Made by a program: the position numbers and the translations under genes
Assembly (NCBI GenBank): GCA_009779295.1
Contig: WREN01000020.1
Location: 1-15,696, forward strand
Length of the DNA: 15,696 bases
Direction of reading: 5' to 3'
DNA from: Oscillospiraceae bacterium
GTDB lineage: Bacteria; Bacillota; Clostridia; Oscillospirales; CAG-272
Shown here: piece after piece, positions 1 to 6,783 of the stretch
How positions within the stretch are numbered: the stretch's first letter is position 1
How the letters are laid out: the number at the start of each line of letters is the position of its first letter
Notes under the pieces: generated by a model
What the model saw: only the letters and a program-made list of their open reading frames with translations
Database searches by the model: none
What the model was told of the DNA's origin: nothing

Positions 1-1
1 A

Positions 2-2686
2 GGCGGTCAAGGCGGCGATGGCGGAAACGGTGGTCAAAACGGATCACTTGCAATTGTAAACCACTTTTCGCAAAACGGCGGCGGTAATAGAGGTGAAGGC
101 GGCAGTGCCAATGCTGGCGGCGGGGGTTCGGGTGGCCTCGGAGGACACCGTTCAAATAACGGTTCTCGAAATAGTTCTGGCGATCCTGGTAGTCCGGGAT
201 CTAATGGAACAGCGGGACACCCGGGTACCACCTTCGATACACAACCGGGGAGGACATTCAACAAAAACATTGGGGATTTTGCGATAGGAACTGCTCGATA
301 TCCTACTTTATATTCCGAATGGCTGGGAAGTCGCCTTATTATAGAATACACGGGAGAAGGTATATATACTGACGGTCAGTTATTTGATACGAATAGCTTG
401 AACTTAGGATTGAAACCAGCAGGAATAATAAATGCACGACCTACGCACATAACACCTAATCAAGTGAATTATATCTACGACTTCAGTGAAACGGGCGAAA
501 CGCTTGTTACAGTTATATACAGAGATAATCTTGGTAGAGATTTAATACGTTATATACCTGTTACGGTAGTGCCTCTTGAATCTGTGACTGAAAGAGGTCA
601 ACACGGAAGTATTACATGGAACTTAAATAAACTTACTGGCGTATTACGAATCGAAGGTACAGGAGTAATGCCGAATCTTAACTCATCGAACGCTTGGGGA
701 TGGTTTGGATATCGTTCGTATATAAGCAGTGTGGTAATATCAAATGGAGTAGAAAGCATCGGTGATTTTGCATTTGGGGTGCAAGATAATATATCCTATG
801 AAAATCTAACCAAAATAGCAATTTCAAACAGTGTAACAATAATCGGCGAAAATGCGTTTAGAGGAAATGAATTAACAAGTGTTATAATTCCAGATAGTGT
901 AATTAGTATAGATTCAAGCGCTTTCAGAGATTGCCCGAATTTATCAAGCGCAATATTCCAAGGCAACGCGCCGGAAGCTGATAGTACAGTATTCCGTAAT
1001 GCTGCACCAAATTTTGTAATTTACTACTACGCTGGAGCATCTGGGTGGACAAACCCATGGAATGGATACACTACGGTAATGATTGGCGAACTCGAATACA
1101 TAGTAAAGTTCGTTGATTGGGACGACAATGAACTAAAATCGGAAGTAGTCCCACACGGTTCTGCGGCGACCGCACCGGACGAACCGACAAGAGAAGGATA
1201 TCGATTCATTGGTTGGGACAAAAACTTTTCCAATGTAGTTGATAATATGACGATAAAGGCAAGATATGTTTTCGACAACCCCTACGCGCCGCAAATCAAC
1301 GTCACAAATGCGACAGGACGAGCAGGCGAAGAGATAACGCTAACAGTGACGATGGAAAATATACCGCAAATTGCAGGATACGGCATTTCGATGACTTATG
1401 ATCCTGATGTGTTTACATATATCTCAGCCGCGCCCGGCGATATTCTGCCTGAGAGATTTACCAATCAAATAAGGTCAAACAATCGGATGTTTTTCAGTTC
1501 GTATGACGACGACGGCAATTTTGACACAGGTACAACATTATTCACGGTAACTCTTAAAATAAACGAAAATATGGGAGAAGGAGTTATCGACCCCGCTGCA
1601 TTATATTTCTCATATTTTAATACAGTGATTGAAGGTTTCGATATTGGCGATACGATATACCCGCCGATAAATCAGCCAGTTATCACGGTCATCAACGTTT
1701 TCTACGGCGATGTGAACGGCGATGGCAGGCTGAACATTTCCGACAGGACAAGGATGAACCAATTCTTCTCGGACAATCTACCAGAAGGTGCAGTATTTAT
1801 AGAGGCAAACGCAGACGTAAACGGCGATGGACGGTTAAACATATCTGACAGAACCGTGATGAACCAGTTTTTCGCGGGTACGAGAGATTATCTTGGGCCG
1901 CAAATATATCCAGCGTTTTTCAGCTTCATTCTACCTGCACAAGCACCAATCAACGAGCCTGAGATTATTGTATCTAACGCTTTCGGCAACGCTGGCGATA
2001 TAGTCAGTCTAACCGTATCGATAAAAGATAACCCGGGGCTTTCCGGTTACGGCATATCGATGCGTTATGATGAGCACCTTTTAACCTTCATATCAGCTTC
2101 GTCGGAAGACATACTTTGCGATAATTTCGTAGTCATAGAGAAACCAGATGGACGAATCCATTTCAACTCGTATAACGATGAAGGCGAATTTGAAACCATT
2201 AAAGAGCCGGAAGACGAAGATGAATTTGTAGATGAAACAATACTATTCACGGTGACGTTCAAAATCAACGAGACAGTTTCGGGCAATTTTAATTCCATTG
2301 GAGTAGTAGAATTCTATTACGATAATTACGTTATCGAAGGTTTCGCTATATGCGAATTCGATGGGATTACGCCGAAAACGATATACCCCGATATTCCGTT
2401 AGGATTTGTTACAGTAGAGGCTGGTAATGCGGCTACGATTGTGAACGCGGTTGCGCAGTACATCAGCATAGCAGAGACATCGAAAAACTCCGGTGTTTGG
2501 ATTTTGTCGTTTAGGGTAACAGAGACATACTCGAATAGCGAAATAAAAATAGTGCCGTATAATATTGAAATCAAAGCTAATAACGCGAATGTTGATGGCA
2601 GGTACGATCTTGGCGCGTATACTCTGATCTACGATATCAAAGGTAACGGCTCTAACATCAGAGAGTTTAGGGCTGTGCTCAAGTAA
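2..2686 (+). CDS. Cohesin/dockerin surface protein with leucine-rich repeats, 5' end missing
   Basis: The frame is open from base 2 with no stop, so this is the C-terminal 894 residues of a longer protein; the TTG at 398 is only the first start-like codon and is not credible. Domains, numbered from base 2: a Gly/Asn/Ser-rich low-complexity stretch (about 1-80); BspA-type leucine-rich repeats (about 199-358; repeats such as SVVISNGVESIGDFAF and SVIIPDSVISIDSSAF); an InlB-type B-repeat (about 366-425, REGYRFIGW); a cohesin-like beta domain (about 430-565); a dockerin with two calcium-loop repeats DVNGDGRLNISDRT (about 569-630); a second cohesin-like domain (about 651-805, SGYGISMRYD matching AGYGISMTYD of the first); and a C-terminal beta domain. 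The likely role is an extracellular adhesin or scaffold joining other dockerin or cohesin proteins. The signal peptide would lie upstream of the window. The domain calls are by eye; dockerin is the surest, cohesin good, ligand unknown. Confidence 0.88.
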   Translation, partial: GGQGGDGGNGGQNGSLAIVNHFSQNGGGNRGEGGSANAGGGGSGGLGGHRSNNGSRNSSGDPGSPGSNGTAGHPGTTFDTQPGRTFNKNIGDFAIGTARYPTLYSEWLGSRLIIEYTGEGIYTDGQLFDTNSLNLGLKPAGIINARPTHITPNQVNYIYDFSETGETLVTVIYRDNLGRDLIRYIPVTVVPLESVTERGQHGSITWNLNKLTGVLRIEGTGVMPNLNSSNAWGWFGYRSYISSVVISNGVESIGDFAFGVQDNISYENLTKIAISNSVTIIGENAFRGNELTSVIIPDSVISIDSSAFRDCPNLSSAIFQGNAPEADSTVFRNAAPNFVIYYYAGASGWTNPWNGYTTVMIGELEYIVKFVDWDDNELKSEVVPHGSAATAPDEPTREGYRFIGWDKNFSNVVDNMTIKARYVFDNPYAPQINVTNATGRAGEEITLTVTMENIPQIAGYGISMTYDPDVFTYISAAPGDILPERFTNQIRSNNRMFFSSYDDDGNFDTGTTLFTVTLKINENMGEGVIDPAALYFSYFNTVIEGFDIGDTIYPPINQPVITVINVFYGDVNGDGRLNISDRTRMNQFFSDNLPEGAVFIEANADVNGDGRLNISDRTVMNQFFAGTRDYLGPQIYPAFFSFILPAQAPINEPEIIVSNAFGNAGDIVSLTVSIKDNPGLSGYGISMRYDEHLLTFISASSEDILCDNFVVIEKPDGRIHFNSYNDEGEFETIKEPEDEDEFVDETILFTVTFKINETVSGNFNSIGVVEFYYDNYVIEGFAICEFDGITPKTIYPDIPLGFVTVEAGNAATIVNAVAQYISIAETSKNSGVWILSFRVTETYSNSEIKIVPYNIEIKANNANVDGRYDLGAYTLIYDIKGNGSNIREFRAVLK

Positions 2687-2690
2687 AATC

Positions 2691-2731
2691 AAAAAAGGGA
2701 CAAGACGCAATTTTGTACTGTGTCTTGTCCC
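2691..2731 (-). terminator. Rho-independent terminator of the minus-strand XRE pair
   Basis: A 12-bp stem (2697-2708 with 2720-2731, one G-T pair) encloses an 11-nt loop. Read on the minus strand it is followed directly by six T (2696-2691), the classic form. On the plus strand the stem is followed by AAAAATCC, so it would be a poor terminator for the cohesin/dockerin gene that ends 10 nt before it. It separates two convergent units. Confidence 0.8.
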
Positions 2732-2944
2732 AAAAATCCTATGTTAAATAATGAGGTCGTTCGATCTAAAAAATTGAAGGTCTAATCATACAAACTTAAA
2801 TATTTTTATTATTTTTTGTGGAAGCATTTTATAATATGTCGAAAAATTTGCCAATAAATATTTAGGAAATTTGCGAAGCACTTAAAAAACAATTAAGAGA
2901 ATTAAATGGATTTTATATAATAAAAAATGGCAACGACTCAAACA

Positions 2945-3211
2945 TTAAAGTATATCATCGACCGATTCTGTCTGCACAATTGAAGTGTAACCGCCCCGGG
3001 CAAATGTCGTGACGTCAAGCTGAAGTACCTGTAATATTTTGCTTGCCATCCAAAAAGAAGATGATGATAGTTTACGCTCACCATTCTCAAACTTTTGATA
3101 TTGACGCAAGATGATTTGGGCTTTTTCAGCTACTTGCGTTTGTGTAAGTCCGAGTTTCTTCCGGGCCTCTAATAAAATGGTTTTTTCTTCTCGAAATATT
3201 TGTATTTCCAT
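2945..3211 (-). CDS. Small XRE-family HTH protein (downstream paralogue)
   Basis: This 88-residue protein is almost entirely one lambda-repressor-like helix-turn-helix domain. LGLTQTQVAEKA and the following helix lie at about residues 20-45, followed by an SSSS stretch and a short C-terminal tail. The ATG at 3211 has an AGGGGG ribosome binding site (3218-3223). It starts 28 nt after the stop of its upstream neighbour and is clearly its paralogue: both share LGLTQ, VA-KA, QY, SSSS and the FA-G-Y ending. It is probably cotranscribed with that gene and ends at the terminator 2731-2691 after a 3' UTR of about 210 nt. The likely role is a DNA-binding regulator or antitoxin-like repressor. No toxin partner is visible beside it, so an antitoxin role is only a possibility. 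Confidence 0.8.
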   Translation of the reverse strand: MEIQIFREEKTILLEARKKLGLTQTQVAEKAQIILRQYQKFENGERKLSSSSFWMASKILQVLQLDVTTFARGGYTSIVQTESVDDIL

Positions 3212-3239
3212 ACGAATCCCCCTGTGAATATATTTTATC

Positions 3240-3512
3240 TTAGATTTTGTTCATAGGATCATCTTCGGGTAACGGACTCAATGAATACTCACCCTTTGCG
3301 AAAGCGGTTGGGTCAAGCTCCAAAGCTGTTAAAACCGCGTTGACGATGCGCATAGACGATGATGAAAACTCACGACCTTCGTGACTTTCGTACATAATAT
3401 ACTGTTCGAGTTTGATGTCTGCTTTTTTCGCTACTTCCTCCTGTGTAAGCCCTAACTTTTTGCGCTGAGCGATTAATATTCCTCTATCTTGCAAAAATAC
3501 TTGCCAAGCCAT
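3240..3512 (-). CDS. Small XRE-family HTH protein (upstream paralogue)
   Basis: A 90-residue single-domain HTH protein. LGLTQEEVAKKADIKLEQY (about residues 20-38) is the helix-turn-helix, and the tail is acidic (PLPEDDPMNKI). I place the start at 3512 because AAAGAGGT (3520-3527 on the minus strand) is well spaced for it; an in-frame ATG at 3536 would add eight residues but has a poorer site. It is the first gene after a perfect TTGACA-N17-TATAAT promoter. An 8-bp direct repeat lies in that promoter, which suggests autoregulation (inference). It pairs with the paralogue at 2945-3211. The promoter diverges from the XRE/ImmA cassette promoter about 300 bp away, so cross-regulation is possible but not shown. 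Confidence 0.82.
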   Translation of the reverse strand: MAWQVFLQDRGILIAQRKKLGLTQEEVAKKADIKLEQYIMYESHEGREFSSSSMRIVNAVLTALELDPTAFAKGEYSLSPLPEDDPMNKI

Positions 3513-3555
3513 AAATGATACCTCTTTCATTTTCATATAATTAATTTTCCCGATT

Positions 3556-3590
3556 GGGCGTATTTATATTATACGTTCAAACGGGCGTAT
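3556..3590. repeat. 8-bp direct repeat GGGCGTAT, candidate operator
   Basis: GGGCGTAT occurs at 3556-3563 and 3583-3590 (plus strand), 27 bp start to start. One copy abuts the -35 hexamer inside the spacer and the other covers the expected start site of the minus-strand promoter. A perfect promoter bracketed in this way suggests a repressor site, most simply for the XRE proteins it drives. Function is inferred from position only. Confidence 0.5.
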
Positions 3591-3596
3591 TGTCAA
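3568..3596 (-). promoter_or_regulatory. Perfect consensus sigma-70/SigA promoter for the XRE pair
   Basis: On the minus strand TTGACA (3596-3591) and TATAAT (3573-3568) are separated by exactly 17 nt. Both hexamers match the consensus fully. Transcription would begin near 3561 and run into the two small XRE genes. Confidence 0.9.
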
Positions 3597-3898
3597 GTGG
3601 TTTCTTAAAAATATTTTAGTTAATTAAAACAATTTGTGTTTGGCGGGTTGTTTTTTGAATATAGTTCAAAATCTCAGGTTGTTTCCTTGTATTTGACGAT
3701 ATGCATTTATTCAATACGCTTAAAAATTATACTTTGATTCATCGCAGGAAGTGAACGGATTAAACATTTTCGATGCCATCCGTTTATTAGTTTAAATGAT
3801 TAATCTTGTACTTTTTTAATAATATTGTTAATAATTACCACTAATAATGAATAAAATGTAAACAATAAAAAATATTAACTGTATTTTTTCAGTTTCAC
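3597..3898. other. AT-rich intergenic spacer between divergent units
   Basis: No coding region is supported on either strand in this AT-rich stretch. It holds small inverted repeats only: TTTGAA/TTCAAA around 3655-3670, and AACGGAT/ATCCGTT spaced by about 20 nt around 3755-3784. No RNA gene is recognised. It could contain an end of the mobile element, but no diagnostic repeat was found. Confidence 0.5.
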
Positions 3899-3928
3899 TT
3901 GACAAACGTATATTCGTCGTGGTATCAT
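3899..3928 (+). promoter_or_regulatory. Promoter of the XRE/ImmA cassette
   Basis: TTGACA (3899-3904) is followed after 18 nt by TATCAT (3923-3928). The start point would fall at about 3936, exactly at the edge of the AGTTTAC operator, which fits repression by the product of the first gene. Confidence 0.75.
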
Positions 3929-3935
3929 ATATAAT

Positions 3936-3955
3936 AGTTTACCAATAAGTAAACC
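3936..3955. promoter_or_regulatory. Operator AGTTTAC-N6-GTAAACC at the XRE promoter
   Basis: AGTTTAC (3936-3942) and GTAAACC (3949-3955) form an inverted repeat with a 6-nt spacer, at about +1 to +20. A further half-site GTAAACT lies at 3967-3973. The same 20-bp design recurs at 5308-5327 within this cassette and in front of the second peptidase gene. The likely ligand is the XRE protein encoded at 4004 (inference). Confidence 0.65.
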
Positions 3956-4003
3956 GCAAGCGTAGGGTAAACTTTGAGCAACTATCATTTCAGGAGGAAA
4001 TAT

Positions 4004-4432
4004 ATGGATAAGAAACGTATCAGATTCGGCGACTATATAAGGAACAAACGGCTCGCTGACCCGAGGGAGCTTACGATGCAGGACGTCGCCGATCATTTGG
4101 GAGTTGCGAAGTCATATGTCAGCTTGATAGAAAACAATTATAAAAAACCGTTTGATAAAGAGAAACTTGAAAAACTCGCGAAGTTCTTAAAAATGACGGA
4201 AGAAGAAACTACGACAATGTACGACCTTGCGAGCCGCGAAACAAGCGAAGTACCGCATGACATAGAAAAAACATTTTTGGATGATGAAGTGGGCGGTTTG
4301 GCGCGTTACGCGCTGCGCCAATCGAAAAAAGGCATTTTCAAGGAAGAAGACTGGAAAACATTTATCCGCGAAACGGAAGCGAAGAAGAAAGAAGAAGCGA
4401 AAAATCAAGTAAAGAAAAAGAAACAGGAATGA
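4004..4432 (+). CDS. XRE-family transcriptional regulator (ImmR-like role)
   Basis: A 142-residue protein with an N-terminal HTH domain: LTMQDVADHLGVAKSYVSLIEN spans about residues 23-44 and is followed by LEKLAKFLKMTEEE. The middle region lacks a recognised domain and the C-terminus is strongly Lys/Glu-rich. The start is the ATG at 4004 with AGGAGG at 3992-3997; the longer reading from TTG 3974 is rejected because it would begin inside the operator half-site. A gene for an ImmA/IrrE peptidase follows after 18 nt. By analogy with ImmR/ImmA of ICEBs1, it would repress the element until cleaved by its partner. An inverted repeat directly downstream of its own promoter suggests autoregulation. 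The HTH call is firm; the ImmR-type role is inferred from context. Confidence 0.85.
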   Translation: MDKKRIRFGDYIRNKRLADPRELTMQDVADHLGVAKSYVSLIENNYKKPFDKEKLEKLAKFLKMTEEETTTMYDLASRETSEVPHDIEKTFLDDEVGGLARYALRQSKKGIFKEEDWKTFIRETEAKKKEEAKNQVKKKKQE

Positions 4433-4450
4433 CAAAAGGAGACGAGGCAA

Positions 4451-5260
4451 ATGATACCTTTGAAACTACGGAACGTAGACCGCGAAAACAATTACACGCC
4501 GATCATAAGCAACAAGGAAATAGACGAATACGCCGAGGCCGTGCTTGCGGACTACAAACCGAAACTTCTGCGCAAGCCCGGTATAATCGACCATGAGAAT
4601 TTCCTTGAATCGTACTTGGGTATGAACGTCATACTTCATCATATATACAGCGAAGACTCGGAGCATCCGATATTAGCAGTGACCGCGTTCAAGGATATAG
4701 AAATCCCGGTATTCGACGAGGAAAACGAATGTGTGAGTGATGTTTACATTCCCGCACGTTCAGTCGTCCTGAACAATATCATCGCGGAGGCGGAGGAAAT
4801 GCAGCCTGTGGCGCGTTTTTCCGGTATGCACGAAGCAGGTCACTCGATGATGCAGTGGCACGTATTCACAGGTCAGACTTTTGACGGCGAAGAGTTCGAT
4901 CCGGACTACGACTGGGACGATATATACCCCGCCGTGTGCTGCCGCCGCGAAAACATCGAAAGCAAGGTATATCTCAAGAAAGAACGCAATGCGAAACAAT
5001 GGCGTGAACATCACGCCGACTATTTCGCCGGCGCCATTACCATGCCTAACATCACGTTTATGAAATTCGTTCGGAATCTTATGCGTTCACACGGATACTA
5101 CAAAGACGCAATCACGATGGGTGTTGATGAAGATTGGGACATACTCGCCTACGATATTCTGCCGGACGCCATCAATGAAGCGTATGGGGTGTCGAAACAG
5201 GCGGCTCGTATAAAATTAAAGACAAGCAGATTCGTAAATGGGGTATTACAGATACAGTAA
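4451..5260 (+). CDS. ImmA/IrrE-family metallopeptidase, first paralogue
   Basis: A 269-residue protein with the zinc-peptidase signature HEAGH at residues 127-131 and the downstream EHHADYFAG at 186-194, whose Glu or Asp supplies the third metal ligand. The N-terminal EIDEYAEAVLADYKP block is shared with the second peptidase at 5381. This family cleaves or destabilises XRE-type repressors (established for ImmA of ICEBs1 and for IrrE/DdrO). The substrate here is probably the XRE protein 18 nt upstream (inference). The ATG has AAGGAG at 4436-4441. Compared with its paralogue it carries an extra acidic insert after the HEAGH helix (about 142-160, DGEEFDPDYDWDD). No signal peptide or membrane segment is seen, so it is cytoplasmic. 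Confidence 0.88.
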   Translation: MIPLKLRNVDRENNYTPIISNKEIDEYAEAVLADYKPKLLRKPGIIDHENFLESYLGMNVILHHIYSEDSEHPILAVTAFKDIEIPVFDEENECVSDVYIPARSVVLNNIIAEAEEMQPVARFSGMHEAGHSMMQWHVFTGQTFDGEEFDPDYDWDDIYPAVCCRRENIESKVYLKKERNAKQWREHHADYFAGAITMPNITFMKFVRNLMRSHGYYKDAITMGVDEDWDILAYDILPDAINEAYGVSKQAARIKLKTSRFVNGVLQIQ

Positions 5261-5307
5261 ACGTCTGGTATATTACCGGCGTATATTGTAGCTTTTTTTG
5301 GCCTCTG

Positions 5308-5327
5308 AGTTTACCTTTTTGTAAACT
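5308..5327. promoter_or_regulatory. Second operator AGTTTAC-N6-GTAAACT before the second peptidase
   Basis: AGTTTAC (5308-5314) and GTAAACT (5321-5327) repeat the operator at 3936 with the same 6-nt spacing. It sits in the 120-nt gap between the two peptidase genes, just upstream of a TATTAT/TATATT stretch (5328-5336) that could be a -10. A -35 at the right distance is weak (CTGAGT at 5305-5310). It points to a separate, repressor-controlled promoter for the second peptidase and the zinc-ribbon gene. Confidence 0.6.
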
Positions 5328-5380
5328 TATTATATTTGAACAGGCAAAACAACAAAAAATAAACGGGAGAAAAATCAAAG

Positions 5381-6079
5381 ATGATTGAATTGCTGACTTC
5401 ATATTCGTTCACCCAAGTACCGTACATAGCAAACGAGGCGTTGGACGAATACGCGGAAGCGTTGGTACGCGACTATTCACCCGAACGGTTAATAACGCCT
5501 GGTGCGTTCGATATATTGGGTTTTGTCCGTAACTATCTCGGATTGAATGTCAAATATTATCCGTTGAATTATGAAAACATGGTAATAGGCGTAACCGCGT
5601 TTCACGACGACCAGATACAGATATACGACGAAAGCACAAACGCGGCATTCACAATTGACGTTGAAAGCGGAACGGTCGTAATTGACATATCGTTGCAAGC
5701 TAAACAAAATGAAAACCGCTGCCGTTTCACGCTGGCGCACGAAGGTTCACATTGGCTGATCCACAGAAATACATTATGCGGCGATATGGTTAGGCGGAAA
5801 AACAAATACTGCCTGGAAAATCAGGCAGACTTTCTCGCGGCGGCTATATTGATACCGCGACGCGCTTTGCGTGTTGCCTATCTTGATTTTTTCCGTCGTT
5901 CAAGTGAAAAACCGCGCGTACTTGTCCGCGGAAAAGACCAGCCTGACGATATACTGGTAAAACAGCTTGCATCATACATAGCGGATATATTCCATGTTTC
6001 AAACCGCGCCGCGCTGATCCGGCTGGAAAAACTGAACGCCGTTGAATACAGGGGGGTAAGGAGCTATGCCGTTATATAA
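5381..6079 (+). CDS. ImmA/IrrE-family metallopeptidase, second paralogue
   Basis: A 232-residue protein with HEGSH at residues 120-124 and ENQADFLAAAILIPR from 146, the usual third-ligand segment of ImmA/IrrE peptidases. Its N-terminus (ALDEYAEALVRDYSP) aligns with the first peptidase, so the two are tandem paralogues, but it lacks the acidic insert after the metal site. The active-site residues appear intact. Its own operator and possible promoter lie just upstream, so it may be induced when the XRE repressor is removed. That would make a positive loop, or it may have a different substrate (inference). The ribosome binding site is modest (GGGAG 11 nt before the ATG). Its 3' end overlaps the zinc-ribbon gene by 14 nt. 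Confidence 0.88.
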   Translation: MIELLTSYSFTQVPYIANEALDEYAEALVRDYSPERLITPGAFDILGFVRNYLGLNVKYYPLNYENMVIGVTAFHDDQIQIYDESTNAAFTIDVESGTVVIDISLQAKQNENRCRFTLAHEGSHWLIHRNTLCGDMVRRKNKYCLENQADFLAAAILIPRRALRVAYLDFFRRSSEKPRVLVRGKDQPDDILVKQLASYIADIFHVSNRAALIRLEKLNAVEYRGVRSYAVI

Positions 6080-6371
6080 AACGGATAACACATATAATAA
6101 AACCAACGCCGGTGATGATATATTTTACATATTTATCGTACAAGGTTCCGTGCCGGAGTTCTGTGACGGTCTCGCGTTCCGCTATGACAACAAACGGCGG
6201 ACAGAACCTAAGAAAAGCATCGTATGTCCTTATTGCGGTGAGGAATTTGAACGAGTAGACATAAACACAAAAATCGAGGTGTTCCGCTGCTCAAATAAAT
6301 CGAAAGCGCACCACCATAAATTACGAAAATGTAAAATGTGTTACAGTACCGTAGGTATCAGATACGCATAG
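6066..6371 (+). CDS. Small zinc-ribbon protein of unknown function
   Basis: A 101-residue protein. Cysteines in CPYC (54-57) and CKMC (89-92), with an extra Cys at 75 and a His cluster at 82-84, form a likely zinc ribbon in the C-terminal half. The N-terminal half has no recognised domain. It overlaps the end of the second peptidase by 14 nt in another frame and has a purine-rich AGGGGGGTAAGGAG upstream, so it is translated with the peptidase. The role is unknown; a DNA or protein-binding partner of the peptidase/repressor circuit is possible. The overlap and paired cysteines make it a real gene rather than a chance frame. Confidence 0.72.
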   Translation: MPLYKTDNTYNKTNAGDDIFYIFIVQGSVPEFCDGLAFRYDNKRRTEPKKSIVCPYCGEEFERVDINTKIEVFRCSNKSKAHHHKLRKCKMCYSTVGIRYA

Positions 6372-6665
6372 ACAACAATAAAAAAAAACACAACTGAATA
6401 CATACCGGTCTTACCGCCGCTGGGCGGTTAAGCGTAACCCTCACGGAATCTGAAGTAAAAGCACTTGGATTGTTGCGGTAGTCCCGACCAGAGTGGTATC
6501 TGGAGCGACGCCGGAAAGCGCCATCGCCAACGGGTGCGGTTACGCGGAGATAAGACCACAGATCGCGTTAATAAGAAAACTGAACAGGCGGGCAGGCATC
6601 AATCACCCGGCGTAAACGATATCTATATATAGATATATATCGAAGAACGCCCGTGCCGAGTCCGC
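6372..6665 (+). other. Intergenic leader with a palindrome; possible decayed coding
   Basis: No intact gene is supported. There is a 6-bp hairpin with adjoining weaker pairs at 6413-6428, and a perfect 18-bp AT palindrome at 6619-6636 (ATATCTATA and its complement). Two adjacent frames are open and read as plausible protein: one ends GLLR at a TAG near 6477-6480, and the next is open from 6454 to 6615 (ending AGINHPA) without an ATG. That could be a frameshifted remnant or chance. The palindrome could be an operator for the sigma-like gene downstream. Confidence 0.4.
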
Positions 6666-6687
6666 ATGGTTATCGTAGATAACCACG

Positions 6688-6738
6688 ATGTTTGATGAGA
6701 GTTTTGCAAGGCGGCAACTTTGTGTTGCCGTATTGTAA
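6688..6738 (+). CDS. Possible 16-codon leader peptide
   Basis: ATG at 6688 opens MFDESFARRQLCVAVL and a stop at 6736-6738. The frame runs through both arms of the first leader hairpin, so its translation would melt that hairpin. A second short frame, ATG 6666 to stop 6695 (MVIVDNHDV), ends just before the hairpin. Neither has a good ribosome binding site, so translation is uncertain. Confidence 0.25.
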   Translation: MFDESFARRQLCVAVL

Positions 6739-6783
6739 AACTCTCTTCTTTTTACGACCAAAGCTGCCGCCTTGCAGGGCTCT
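6697..6783 (+). promoter_or_regulatory. Leader RNA with mutually exclusive hairpins (attenuator-like)
   Basis: Hairpin A pairs 6697-6709 with 6733-6745 (13 bp, one G-T) and, inside it, 6712-6718 with 6724-6730; a T-rich run follows at 6746-6753. The 5' arm can instead pair with a later segment: 6698-6716 with 6765-6783, 19 consecutive pairs of which three are G-T. That alternative destroys hairpin A and also uses bases of the 5' arm of the terminator hairpin 6760-6769. This geometry is that of a transcription attenuator upstream of the sigma-like gene. Pairings were read by hand, with no energies computed. Confidence 0.6.

Noticed and set aside
398..2686. Surface protein starting at TTG 398
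   Set aside because: The frame is open back to base 2 with sensible protein and there is no ribosome binding site at 398, so the gene is truncated by the window edge.
3974..4003. Extended start (TTG) for the XRE regulator
   Set aside because: No ribosome binding site, and it overlaps the operator half-site; ATG 4004 has AGGAGG at correct spacing.
4187..4450. Minus-strand Phe/Leu-rich frame resembling a membrane protein
   Set aside because: It is the complement of the Lys/Glu-rich end of the XRE regulator, which creates an artificial hydrophobic reading.
6619..6636. 18-bp AT palindrome as a confirmed operator
   Set aside because: Simple alternating AT sequence often forms palindromes by chance; kept only as a remark.
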